The notes under the pieces are model-generated. The model did not search any database. It saw only the letters and a list, made by a program, of their open reading frames with translations, and was not told the origin of the DNA. 64,000 bases of DNA from Streptomyces platensis (GTDB lineage: Bacteria > Actinomycetota > Actinomycetes > Streptomycetales > Streptomycetaceae), in assembly GCF_008704855.1 (NCBI RefSeq), contig NZ_CP023691.1, positions 6,696,001 to 6,760,000 of the forward strand, given 5' to 3'. Positions 1 through 8,218 of the stretch are shown piece by piece (within the stretch, counting starts at the first letter, position 1; each line of letters opens with the position of its first letter). The position numbers were made by a program, and so were the translations under genes.

Positions 1-680
1 ACAAGGGCGCCGCCTACGGTCTCGCCCTGGTCGCGGTGCTCGCCTACGCCGGATCGCTGCTGCTGGACAGCAAGCGCCGCCGGGCCGCCGCGCTGCCGTC
101 CCGGCCGCTCAGCGAGATCCTGCTGCGCACCGGCGTGGTCGCGGTGCTCGCCTTCGTCGTCGCCTATGTCCTGAACGAGCCGGCCGGCGCCCGCGGTCTG
201 CCGCTGGCCCTGGTGCTGTTCCTCGCGGTCCTGGTCATCGCCGACTTCGTGGTGCGCCGTACCACCTATGGACGGCAGATCTTCGCGGTCGGCGGCAACG
301 CCGAGGCGGCCCGCCGCGCCGGTATCAATGTCAACAAGATCCGGATCAGCGTCTTCGCGGTGTCCGGCATGCTGGCGGCCTTCGGCGGACTGTTCATCGC
401 CAGCCTCTCCGGTGGCGCCACCAAGAACCTGGGCTCCGGCAACACCCTGATGAACGTCATCGCGGCGGCCGTCATCGGCGGCACCAGCCTCTTCGGCGGC
501 CGCGGCAAGATCTGGTCCGCGCTGCTGGGCATGCTGGTCATCCAGTCGATCCAGCAGGGCCTGAACCTGCTCGGCATGGCCAGTGAGATCCAGTACATGA
601 TCACCGGCGCGGTGCTGCTCGCCGCCGTGGTGATCGACTCGGTCTCCCGCCGGACGCAGAAAACGGCCGGACGTACCTGA
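1..680 (+). CDS. Sugar ABC transporter permease, C-terminal part (XylH-like)
   Basis: The gene enters from the left edge in frame with base 3, so only about 225 C-terminal residues are seen. They form alternating hydrophobic helices with the cytoplasmic loop typical of ribose/xylose-type permeases: the stretch NAEAARRAGINVNKI followed by a helix and the GGTSLFGGRG loop. Family members form the membrane channel of a monosaccharide importer with a sugar ATPase and a periplasmic-type binding protein, presumably encoded just upstream. The position before dxs resembles the S. coelicolor xylFGH neighbourhood from memory. A strong terminator follows. The permease family call is safe; xylose as substrate is inference. 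Confidence 0.88.
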   Translation, partial: KGAAYGLALVAVLAYAGSLLLDSKRRRAAALPSRPLSEILLRTGVVAVLAFVVAYVLNEPAGARGLPLALVLFLAVLVIADFVVRRTTYGRQIFAVGGNAEAARRAGINVNKIRISVFAVSGMLAAFGGLFIASLSGGATKNLGSGNTLMNVIAAAVIGGTSLFGGRGKIWSALLGMLVIQSIQQGLNLLGMASEIQYMITGAVLLAAVVIDSVSRRTQKTAGRT

Positions 681-703
681 CCGCGGTCCCCGTCCGACGG
701 CAC

Positions 704-736
704 CGGCCCCCACCGGGCATCATCCGGTGGGGGCCG
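704..736 (+). terminator. Hairpin terminator after the sugar permease gene
   Basis: A perfect 13-bp inverted repeat (CGGCCCCCACCGG with its complement) around a 7-base loop begins 23 bases after the stop codon. There is no U-tract, as is usual for Streptomyces terminators. It separates the permease transcript from dxs. Confidence 0.75.
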
Positions 737-837
737 TTCCGCGCGCGGTGACGTATGCCGTGCGGTGCGCCGAAACCCGGGTTCACCCGAGTGACATACA
801 TCGCAAGGCCCGGGCGTCGGCGCGGCGGGCGCGACAT

Positions 838-843
838 TAGACT
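838..843 (+). promoter_or_regulatory. Candidate -10 box of dxs (TAGACT)
   Basis: TAGACT fits the streptomycete housekeeping -10 consensus TAGRRT and lies about 57 bases before the dxs GTG, giving a leader of roughly 50 bases. No clear TTGAC-like -35 box is seen at the expected spacing, so this is tentative. Confidence 0.35.
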
Positions 844-900
844 CATCTGATCGGCAAGCTCGATCCACGGCAGCAGGCAGCAAGCAGCAAGGAGGCAGGG

Positions 901-2952
901 GTGCAGGAGGTGCCGCGCAAGGCGAGTCCGGCCGGGGTGGTGGCGGGCGACGGGAGGGCGCTGCTTTCCCGTATCAAGGGACCGCGCGATCTGGACCGAC
1001 TGAGCTCGGAGCAGCTCGAGCAGCTGGCGGGGGAGATCCGTACCTTCCTCGTCGATGAGGTGTCCAAGACTGGCGGACACCTCGGCCCCAACCTCGGCGT
1101 GGTCGAGCTGACCATCGCCCTGCACCGTGTCTTCGACTCCCCGAAGGACAAGGTCCTCTTCGACACCGGGCACCAGTCCTACGTCCACAAGCTGCTCACC
1201 GGCCGTCAGGACTTCTCCAAGCTCAAGGCGAAGGGCGGCCTGTCGGGCTACCCCTCCCGTGCCGAGTCCGAGCACGACGTCATCGAGAACAGCCACGCCT
1301 CCACGGTGCTGGGCTGGGCCGAGGGCATCGCGAAGGCCAACGAGGTACGCGGCTGCGACAACCGGGTCGCCGCGGTCATCGGTGACGGTGCGCTGACCGG
1401 CGGCATGGCCTGGGAGGCGCTGAACAACATCGCCGCCGCCAAGGACCGCCCGCTCGTCATCGTCGTCAACGACAACGAGCGCTCCTACGCCCCGACCATC
1501 GGCGGCCTCGCCAACCATCTGGCGACGCTGCGCACCACGGACGGCTACGAGCGCTTCCTGGCCCGCGGCAAGGACCTGCTGGAGCGCACGCCCGTCGTCG
1601 GCAAGCCGCTCTACGAGACCCTGCACGGCGCCAAGAAGGGCCTGAAGGACTTCATCGCCCCGCAGGGCATGTTCGAGGACCTGGGCCTGAAGTACGTCGG
1701 CCCGATCGACGGCCACGACATCGAGGCGCTGGAATCCGCCCTGACGCGCGCCAAGCGCTTCGGCGGCCCGGTCATCGTCCACTGCCTCACCGAGAAGGGC
1801 CGCGGCTACCAGCCCGCCCTCCAGGACGAGGCGGACCGCTTCCACGCCGTCGGCAAGATCCACCCCGACACCGGCCTGCCCATCTCCTCGGGCGGCAAGG
1901 ACTGGACGTCCGTCTTCGGCGACGAGATGGTCGAACTCGGCAAGGAGCGCAAGGACATCGTCGCCATCACGGCGGCCATGCTCCAGCCCGTCGGCCTGGA
2001 CAAGTTCGCCAAGGCCTTCCCCGACCGCGTCTACGACGTCGGCATCGCCGAGCAGCACGCGGCGGTCTCCGCCGCGGGCATGGCCACCGGCGGTCTGCAC
2101 CCGGTCTTCGCCGTCTACGCCACCTTCCTCAACCGCGCCTTCGACCAGGTGCTGATGGATGTCGCGCTGCACAAGTGCGGCGTCACCTTCGTGCTGGACC
2201 GGGCCGGTGTCACCGGTACCGACGGCGCCTCGCACAACGGCATGTGGGACATGTCGATCCTTCAGGTCGTACCCGGCCTGCGGATCGCCGCACCGCGCGA
2301 CGCCGACCAGGTCCGCGCCCAGCTGCGGGAGGCCGTCGAGGTCGATGACGCGCCCACCGTGGTGCGCTACTCCAAGGGCGCCGTAGGCCCCGCCGTGGAG
2401 GCCGTCGGACGGATCGGCGGCATGGACGTGCTGCGGGAGCCCGCCGAGGGCGTCACCCGGCCCGATGTCCTCCTGGTGTCCGTCGGCGCGCTCGCACCGA
2501 TGTGCCTGGAGATCGCCGACCTGCTGGACAAGCAGGGCATCTCGACCACCGTCGTCGACCCCCGCTGGGTCAAGCCGGTCGACGCGGCGCTGCCGGGGCT
2601 GGCCGCCAAGCACCGGGTCGTGGTCACCGTCGAGGACAACGTCCGTTCCGGCGGCGTCGGTTCGGCCGTCTCCCAGGCGCTGCGCGACGCGGGTGTGGAC
2701 GTGCCGCTGCGCGACTTCGGCATCCCCGAGCAGTTCCTCGACCACGCCTCCCGCAAGGAGGTCATGGCGGAGATCGGGCTCACCGCGCCGGACATCGCCC
2801 GCCAGGTCACCGGCCTGGTCTCGAAGATCGACGGACTGCCCCAGCCCGCTCTGCGGCCGACCGGGGAAGCCTCCGCCGACGACACCGCGGACGCCGCCGA
2901 GGGCGCCCGCGCCAAGGGTGCGGCCGAGCCGGCCGAGGCCACCCGCGACTGA
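901..2952 (+). CDS. dxs: 1-Deoxy-D-xylulose-5-phosphate synthase
   Basis: Condenses pyruvate and glyceraldehyde 3-phosphate to DXP, the first step of the MEP isoprenoid pathway, using thiamine diphosphate in the cytoplasm. The 683-residue product has the family signatures: the active-site His near residue 91 (DTGHQSYVHKLLTGR), the ThDP/Mg motif GDGALTGGM from about 161 followed by VVNDNERS, and the catalytic Glu near 384 (GIAEQHA). It is slightly longer than the usual 630-650 residues, with an extra N-terminal stretch before LLSRIKGP and an Ala/Glu-rich C-terminal tail. The GTG start at 901 was chosen for the AAGGAGG six bases upstream. The gene stands alone between two strong terminators. 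Streptomycetes often have two dxs copies, so this may be one of a pair. Confidence 0.97.
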   Translation: MQEVPRKASPAGVVAGDGRALLSRIKGPRDLDRLSSEQLEQLAGEIRTFLVDEVSKTGGHLGPNLGVVELTIALHRVFDSPKDKVLFDTGHQSYVHKLLTGRQDFSKLKAKGGLSGYPSRAESEHDVIENSHASTVLGWAEGIAKANEVRGCDNRVAAVIGDGALTGGMAWEALNNIAAAKDRPLVIVVNDNERSYAPTIGGLANHLATLRTTDGYERFLARGKDLLERTPVVGKPLYETLHGAKKGLKDFIAPQGMFEDLGLKYVGPIDGHDIEALESALTRAKRFGGPVIVHCLTEKGRGYQPALQDEADRFHAVGKIHPDTGLPISSGGKDWTSVFGDEMVELGKERKDIVAITAAMLQPVGLDKFAKAFPDRVYDVGIAEQHAAVSAAGMATGGLHPVFAVYATFLNRAFDQVLMDVALHKCGVTFVLDRAGVTGTDGASHNGMWDMSILQVVPGLRIAAPRDADQVRAQLREAVEVDDAPTVVRYSKGAVGPAVEAVGRIGGMDVLREPAEGVTRPDVLLVSVGALAPMCLEIADLLDKQGISTTVVDPRWVKPVDAALPGLAAKHRVVVTVEDNVRSGGVGSAVSQALRDAGVDVPLRDFGIPEQFLDHASRKEVMAEIGLTAPDIARQVTGLVSKIDGLPQPALRPTGEASADDTADAAEGARAKGAAEPAEATRD

Positions 2953-2966
2953 TTCCGCCGACGGCA

Positions 2967-3014
2967 CGATGGGCCGGGCCGGTCATCCGTATGGATGTTC
3001 CGCCCGGCCCATCG
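2967..3014 (+). terminator. Hairpin terminator after dxs
   Basis: A perfect 13-bp inverted repeat (CGATGGGCCGGGC with its complement) encloses a 22-base loop that itself holds a small CATCC/GGATG hairpin. It starts 14 bases after the dxs stop. Confidence 0.75.
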
Positions 3015-3148
3015 GCATACGTACGGCCGCACCCCATCGGGTGAATCCCCTCCGTCCGGAGGCCCGCCGAAGCTGACTGTTTCCCGACATTGCGGAGACT
3101 CGGTCAGTTCAGGAGAGTTGCGAGGGTCGTCCAGGCGGAGGTTCGCCC

Positions 3149-4675
3149 ATGAGCACACAGCACGGCACACCACACGATTCACGCCGCAATCGCGGTCTGT
3201 TCCGGACGAAGACTGTAGAACAGTCGATCCGGGATACCGAGGAGCCGGAGCACGCGCTCAAGAAGTCCCTGTCGGCGCTCGATCTGACCGTCTTCGGTGT
3301 CGGTGTCGTCATCGGCACCGGCATTTTCGTCCTCACCGGAAAAATCGCCAAGGAACAGGCCGGGCCCGCCGTCGCGCTGTCCTTCGTCGTCGCGGGCGTG
3401 GTCTGCGCGCTGGCGGCGCTGTGTTACGCGGAGTTCGCCTCCACCGTGCCGGTCGCCGGATCGGCCTACACCTTCTCGTACGCCTCACTGGGGGAGCTGC
3501 CCGCCTGGATCATCGGCTGGGACCTGATCCTGGAACTCGCCCTGGGCTGTGCGGTGGTCGCGGTCGGCTGGTCCGGCTATGTGCGCTCCCTGCTGGACTC
3601 CGCCGGGCTGCATCTGCCCGCCGCGCTGTCCGGTACCCATGAGGGGCGGTTCGGCTTCGATCTGCTCGCCTTCCTCCTCGTGCTGCTGCTGACCGCCATT
3701 CTGGTGTTCGGGATGAAGCTGTCCTCGCGGGTGACGGCGGTGGTCGTCGGGATCAAGGTCACCGTCGTCCTGCTGGTCATCGTCGCCGGTGCCTTCTTCA
3801 TCAACGGCGCCAACTACACACCGTTCATCCCGCCCAGCGAGACCGGTGAAGCCAGCAGCGGACTGGGCGCCCCGCTCTCCCAGCTGATGTTCGGCCTCGC
3901 CCCGGCCACCTTCGGGACGATGGGCATCTTCGCCGCGGCGGCCGTGGTCTTCTTCGCCTTCATCGGCTTCGACATCGTGGCCACCGCCGCCGAGGAGACC
4001 CGCAATCCGCAGCGCGATGTGCCGCGCGGCATCCTCGGCTCACTGGCCATCTGCACGCTCCTCTACGTGGCCGTGTCGATCGTCGTGACCGGGATGCAGA
4101 AGTACAGCAAGCTCTCCACCGACGCCCCGCTCGCCGATGCCTTCAAGGACCTCGGACACCCCTTCTTCGCGGGCGTGATCAGCTTCGGTGCCGCCGTCGG
4201 CCTGACCTCCGTCAGCATGATTCTGCTGCTCGGCCAGAGCCGGGTGTTCTTCGCGATGAGCCGGGACGGGCTGCTGCCGCGGGCCTTCTCGCGGTCCCAC
4301 CCGCGGTTCGGCACGCCCTACCGCTCGACCATCGCGCTGGGCGCCGTCGTCGCCGTCGTCGCAGGCTTCACCTCGATCGACGAACTCGCCGAACTGGTCA
4401 ATATCGGCACCCTGTTCGCCTTCGTCGTGGTCGCCGTCGGCGTCATCCTGCTCCGCCGCTCCCGGCCCGATCTGCCCCGCTCCTTCCGCACCCCGCTGGT
4501 GCCGCTGGTGCCGGTGCTCTCGGTGGCCGCCTCGGTGTGGCTGATGCTCAATCTGCCCGCCGAGACCTGGGTCCGGTTCGCCATCTGGATGGTGCTCGGC
4601 TTCGTCATCTACTTCCTGTACGGGCGCTCACACAGCCGCCTCGGCCTCCGCAACCGCCAACCCGCCAAGGAGTGA
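3149..4675 (+). CDS. APC-family amino acid permease
   Basis: A 508-residue inner-membrane transporter of the amino acid-polyamine-organocation superfamily. After a hydrophilic N-terminus of about 45 residues, the first helix has the family hallmark GVGVVIGTGIFVLTG, where the unwound helix 1 binds the amino-acid backbone. The second helix and AGSAYTFSYASLGELPAW loop are typical of the cationic amino acid/YfnA-like branch. About twelve membrane segments can be counted and the conserved AAEETRNPQRDVPRGI loop is present. The ATG at 3149 follows GGCGGAGG. It is monocistronic, with a terminator after it. Substrate preference (basic amino acids) is inferred only from family resemblance. Confidence 0.92.
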   Translation: MSTQHGTPHDSRRNRGLFRTKTVEQSIRDTEEPEHALKKSLSALDLTVFGVGVVIGTGIFVLTGKIAKEQAGPAVALSFVVAGVVCALAALCYAEFASTVPVAGSAYTFSYASLGELPAWIIGWDLILELALGCAVVAVGWSGYVRSLLDSAGLHLPAALSGTHEGRFGFDLLAFLLVLLLTAILVFGMKLSSRVTAVVVGIKVTVVLLVIVAGAFFINGANYTPFIPPSETGEASSGLGAPLSQLMFGLAPATFGTMGIFAAAAVVFFAFIGFDIVATAAEETRNPQRDVPRGILGSLAICTLLYVAVSIVVTGMQKYSKLSTDAPLADAFKDLGHPFFAGVISFGAAVGLTSVSMILLLGQSRVFFAMSRDGLLPRAFSRSHPRFGTPYRSTIALGAVVAVVAGFTSIDELAELVNIGTLFAFVVVAVGVILLRRSRPDLPRSFRTPLVPLVPVLSVAASVWLMLNLPAETWVRFAIWMVLGFVIYFLYGRSHSRLGLRNRQPAKE

Positions 4676-4700
4676 CGGCCGCACCCTCCTGGTCCCTCCG

Positions 4701-4743
4701 CCCGGCCCCGTATGCCGCGCCCGCCGTGGCCTACGGGGCCGGG
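4701..4743 (+). terminator. Hairpin terminator after the amino acid permease
   Basis: Perfect 12-bp inverted repeat CCCGGCCCCGTA / TACGGGGCCGGG around a 19-base loop, 25 bases after the permease stop codon. Confidence 0.7.
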
Positions 4744-4907
4744 CGGCCTCACCTGCCGGAGACGAGCTCGGCCGGGTGGTGCGGCGAGTGGGTGAGTCGA
4801 GCACCTTGACCTGGTTGGCCACCTAGTGCTGTGACCGGGATGGTTCACTGTGATCGGAAGGCGGCTCACGGGACGAGCGCCCGCGAAACGCCTGGTATTA
4901 CTGGGGC

Positions 4908-5285
4908 ATGCAGGAAGAGACCGCGCGCTCCGCAATCGACACGTTCATCTCCGCGTTCAACGCCTCGGACGACAGCTATGTGACTGCCCTGCTCTCCCAG
5001 GCCCTGACCTCAGACGTGGTCTTCTGGGGGCCATTGGGTCGCAGCGACGGGATCGAGGCGGTCGAGCGGTTTGTGCTGGACATCAGGCGCCACCCGGCAG
5101 GGACCGGTACGATGGTGCGCTGCTCAGCGGTAGACATGCCTGGCGAGTGGGCCCGGTACCAGTGGGTCTTCACCACGCCGGATGGAGGCCCCCGCCTGGC
5201 GGGAACGGACGTCGTCCATCTGCGGCGGAGCCTCATCGACCAGGTCATCGTCTTCGCGGGGGAGATCGAGCCGTCCGACTCCTAA
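4908..5285 (+). CDS. NTF2-like / SnoaL-fold small protein
   Basis: A 125-residue protein with the pattern of the NTF2/SnoaL alpha+beta barrel: an N-terminal helix (TARSAIDTFISAFNASD), a short segment ending FWGPLGRSDGIEAV, then four beta strands carrying conserved Trp and Gly positions (YQWVFTTPDGG, GTDVVHLR). Members include isomerases, cyclases and binding proteins, so no reaction can be assigned. Third-position GC is lower than in its neighbours, and a wrecked transposase lies directly downstream. Both fit acquisition by transfer. No clear Shine-Dalgarno sequence precedes the ATG. Confidence 0.75.
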   Translation: MQEETARSAIDTFISAFNASDDSYVTALLSQALTSDVVFWGPLGRSDGIEAVERFVLDIRRHPAGTGTMVRCSAVDMPGEWARYQWVFTTPDGGPRLAGTDVVHLRRSLIDQVIVFAGEIEPSDS

Positions 5286-5340
5286 GTCATCCTTCTCCGG
5301 CGCCGTCTTTCTCCTGAACTTGCCCCGTTCGGCGCTCCGG

Positions 5341-5570
5341 GGCTGCGGTTCGCGGTTGATCAGGCTGCGGTGTTGAGGGGGCGTCCGCCCCCCAGCAGCG
5401 GATGTCGGTGCCCTTGTCGGCGGACAGGTTGTCTGTGATCACGTAGATCGGTGCGCCGTCTGAGTAGGCGGGGACGGCCTCCCGCCCACCGAGGGTCCAG
5501 GCAGGCCAGGCCGATCTCGTTGAAGCGGTGGATCACATCCCGGACGGTGTCCTCGTCGGCCTGAAGGGAG
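5341..5570 (-). pseudogene. IS630-family transposase remnant, internally deleted
   Basis: Two pieces of one transposase are readable on the minus strand. From about 5563 down to 5467 the frame reads LQADEDTVRDVIHRFNEIG then a conserved WAGGRPR, the helix-turn-helix part of IS630-type transposases. It then runs, in a shifted frame, into YSDGAPIYVITDNLSADKG, the second-aspartate region of the DDE domain. The stretch normally between them (well over 100 residues) and the C-terminus are missing. It lies between the NTF2-like gene and the NYN-domain gene. The family is recognised from motifs only; no terminal repeats were identified. Confidence 0.65.
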
Positions 5571-5581
5571 TGTCGTTCGGA

Positions 5582-5980
5582 TCAGGCCGGGCTCGCGCCG
5601 CGCCCCCGCCCCCACACCGCTCGTGGGCCCGTTACCCGGGCGCCCAGTGCCTGGACCCGGTCGCGTAGTTCGCGGTCGGCGGTGACCACCAGGCAGTCGC
5701 GGTCGGCGGCCTCGTCCGCGACCAGTTGCACGATCCGGTCGTCGCCGCTGCCGGTGGCCGCTACCACTCGGACACCCTCGACGGACTCCACGCCGCGCGC
5801 CGCGCCCTCGACCACCAGGACCAGCTCCAGGGGCGGCGGCACCAGCCCCGGCAGCCCTTCGGTCGCGTAGCCGGGCAGCGCGTCGCGCAGCCGCTCCGCC
5901 GCGCCGTGCCGGTCCCGCCACCAGCCGTCGGGCACCGAGCCGACGACATTCGCGGCATCGACAATGACCAAGGAATCCAT
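5582..5980 (-). CDS. NYN-domain (PIN-like, YacP-type) putative ribonuclease
   Basis: A 132-residue protein starting MDSLVIVDAANVVG, the first strand and metal-binding Asp of the NYN/PIN-like fold. Later acidic motifs are GSGDDRIVQLVADEAADRD and VVTADRELRDRV, which place the further aspartates expected for a two-metal nuclease site. Family members process or degrade structured RNA. The ATG at 5980 was preferred over an upstream start because GGGAGG lies about 8 bases before it. The gene stands alone downstream of the fad operon terminator. The fold call is good; nuclease activity is inferred. Confidence 0.82.
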   Translation of the reverse strand: MDSLVIVDAANVVGSVPDGWWRDRHGAAERLRDALPGYATEGLPGLVPPPLELVLVVEGAARGVESVEGVRVVAATGSGDDRIVQLVADEAADRDCLVVTADRELRDRVQALGARVTGPRAVWGRGRGASPA

Positions 5981-6028
5981 GGCGCCACCCTCCCATGCCG
6001 GGCCGCCACCGGGCCCGGGCACAGGAAA

Positions 6029-6060
6029 GCGCGGGCCGGCTCCGCCGAGCCGGCCCGCGC
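6029..6060 (-). terminator. Hairpin terminator of the fadA-fadB operon
   Basis: Perfect 14-bp inverted repeat GCGCGGGCCGGCTC with complement and a 4-base loop, 23 bases beyond the fadB stop. In the minus direction it is followed by TTTCCTG. Confidence 0.78.
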
Positions 6061-6082
6061 CTTCGCTGTCAGCTGTGCACCC

Positions 6083-8218
6083 TTAGGCGGGCACGCTCGC
6101 GATGCCCGGGGCCAGGAACTTCTTGCCCCGCACCCGCTCGGAGACGCCCGCGCGGTCCAGGTACGGCGTGATGCCGCCCAGGTGGAAGGGCCAGCCGGCG
6201 CCGGTGATCAGGCACAGGTCGATGTCCTGCGCCTCGGCCACCACGCCCTCGTCCAGCATCAGGCTGATCTCCTGCGCGACGGCGTCCAGGACGCGGTCGC
6301 GGACCTGCTGCTCCGTCAGCACCGAGTCGCCCTGCTTGAGCAGCGCGGCGACCTCGGGGTCCAGCTCCGGCTTGCCGGAGTCGTAGACGTAGAAGCCGCG
6401 CTTGCCGGCCTCCACGACGGCCTTGAGGTTCGGGGAGACCGTGAAGCGGTCCGGGAAGGCGCGGTTGAGCGTCTCGGAGACGTGCAGACCGATCGCCGGG
6501 CCGACCAGCTCCAGCAGCACCAGCGGCGACATCGGCAGACCGAGCGGCTCGATGGCCTTCTCGGCGGTCTCGACCGGGGTGCCCTCGTCGATGACGTTCT
6601 GGATCTCGCCCATGAAGCGGGTCAGGATGCGGTTGACGACGAACGCCGGGGCGTCCTTCACCAGGACCGCGGTCTTCTTCAGCTTCTTGGCGACACCGAA
6701 CGCCGTGGCCAGCGAGGCGTCATCGGTCTTCTCACCGCGGACGATCTCCAGCAGCGGCAGGATCGCGACCGGGTTGAAGAAGTGGAAGCCGACGACCCGC
6801 TCGGGGTGCTTCAGCTTCGACGCCATCTCGGTGACCGACAGCGAGGAGGTGTTGGTGGCGAGGATCGCGTGCGCCGGGGCGACGGCCTCCACCTCCGCGA
6901 ACACCGTCTGCTTGACGCCGATCTCCTCGAAGACCGCCTCGATGATGAAGTCGGCGTCGGAGAAGCCCTCGGCCTTGTCCAGGACACCGGAGACCAGGGC
7001 CTTGAGGCGGTTGGCCTTGTCCTGGTTGATGCGGCCCTTGCCGAGCAGCTTGTCGATCTCGGCGTGGACGTAGCCCACACCCTTGTCGACGCGCTCCTGG
7101 TCGATGTCGGTCAGCACGACCGGCACCTCGAGGCGGCGCAGGAACAGCAGGGCCAGCTGCGAGGCCATCAGACCGGCGCCGACGACACCGACCTTGCTGA
7201 CCGGGCGCGCCAGGTTCTTGTCCGGCGCACCGGCGGGACGCTTGGCGCGCTTCTGCACCAGGTTGAACGAGTAGATCCCGGCGCGGAGTTCGCCGCCCAT
7301 GATCAGGTCCGCCAGGGCCTGGTCCTCGGCGTCGAAACCGGCCTGGAGGTCGCCGTCCTTGGCAGCCGCGATGATGTCCAGCGCGCGGTAGGCGGCCGGG
7401 GCGGCGCCGTGCACCTTGCCGTCGGCGATGAACTTGCCCTTGGCGACGGCCTGGTCCCAGCCCTCACCGCGGTCGATCTCGGGGCGCTCGACCGTCACCT
7501 CGCCCTTGAGGACGTTCGCGGTCCAGATCAGCGACTGCTCCAGGAAGTCCGCGCCCTCGAAGATCGCGTCCGCGATGCCGAGGTCGAAGACCTGCTGGCC
7601 CTTGAGCTGCTTGTTCTGGTTGAGCGAGTTCTCGATGATGACCGAGACGGCCTTGTCCGCGCCGATGAGGTTCGGCAGCAGCGCACAGCCGCCCCAGCCC
7701 GGGACGAGACCGAGGAAGACCTCGGGCAGCGAGAAGGCCGGGAGGGCCTTGGAGACGGTGCGGTAGGAGCAGTGCAGACCGACCTCGACGCCACCGCCCA
7801 TCGCGGCACCGTTGTAGTACGCGAAGGTCGGCACGGCCAGCTTCGACAGCCGCTTGAAGACCTCGTGGCCGCCCTTGCCGATGGCCAGCGCGTCCTCGTG
7901 CTTCTTCAGCAGCTCGACGCCCTTGAGGTCGGCGCCGACGGCGAAGATGAACGGCTTGCCGGTGACGCCGACGCCGACGATGTCGCCGTCCGCGGCCTCC
8001 TTCTCGACCTGGTCGATCGCGGCGTTGAGGTTCGCCAGCGAGCCCGGACCGAAGGTGGTCGGCTTGGTGTGGTCGAAGCCGTTGTCGAGCGTGATCAGCG
8101 CGAACTTGCCCGCGCCGTAGGGGAGATCGAGGTGGCGTACGTGCGCCGACGTCACGACCTCGTCGGGGAACAGCTCGGCCGCGCCCTTGAGGAGCTCGGC
8201 GGTGGTGGTGGTGCTCAC
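6083..8218 (-). CDS. fadB: Fatty acid oxidation enzyme: enoyl-CoA hydratase / 3-hydroxyacyl-CoA dehydrogenase
   Basis: A 711-residue bifunctional beta-oxidation enzyme. The N-terminal half is a crotonase domain (hydration of enoyl-CoA; note the oxyanion-hole segment AVGADLKGV and AAMGGGVEVGLHC). Then comes a Rossmann NAD-binding fold (KVGVVGAGLMASQLA) and the dehydrogenase core with ATNTSSL, VGFHFFNPV and the C-terminal domains. The GTG at 8218 overlaps the stop of fadA as GTGA and has GGAGGCGAC before it, so the two are translationally coupled. The enzyme works with the FadA thiolase to degrade fatty acids; the pair is often essential for growth on long-chain fatty acids. The length and domain order match the usual actinobacterial FadB. 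Confidence 0.95.
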   Translation of the reverse strand: MSTTTTAELLKGAAELFPDEVVTSAHVRHLDLPYGAGKFALITLDNGFDHTKPTTFGPGSLANLNAAIDQVEKEAADGDIVGVGVTGKPFIFAVGADLKGVELLKKHEDALAIGKGGHEVFKRLSKLAVPTFAYYNGAAMGGGVEVGLHCSYRTVSKALPAFSLPEVFLGLVPGWGGCALLPNLIGADKAVSVIIENSLNQNKQLKGQQVFDLGIADAIFEGADFLEQSLIWTANVLKGEVTVERPEIDRGEGWDQAVAKGKFIADGKVHGAAPAAYRALDIIAAAKDGDLQAGFDAEDQALADLIMGGELRAGIYSFNLVQKRAKRPAGAPDKNLARPVSKVGVVGAGLMASQLALLFLRRLEVPVVLTDIDQERVDKGVGYVHAEIDKLLGKGRINQDKANRLKALVSGVLDKAEGFSDADFIIEAVFEEIGVKQTVFAEVEAVAPAHAILATNTSSLSVTEMASKLKHPERVVGFHFFNPVAILPLLEIVRGEKTDDASLATAFGVAKKLKKTAVLVKDAPAFVVNRILTRFMGEIQNVIDEGTPVETAEKAIEPLGLPMSPLVLLELVGPAIGLHVSETLNRAFPDRFTVSPNLKAVVEAGKRGFYVYDSGKPELDPEVAALLKQGDSVLTEQQVRDRVLDAVAQEISLMLDEGVVAEAQDIDLCLITGAGWPFHLGGITPYLDRAGVSERVRGKKFLAPGIASVPA

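Noticed and set aside
601..2967. Long open frame on the minus strand opposite dxs
   Set aside because: It lies antisense to a textbook dxs, has Gly/Asp/Val-rich shadow composition and no ribosome site; long antisense frames are normal at this GC content.
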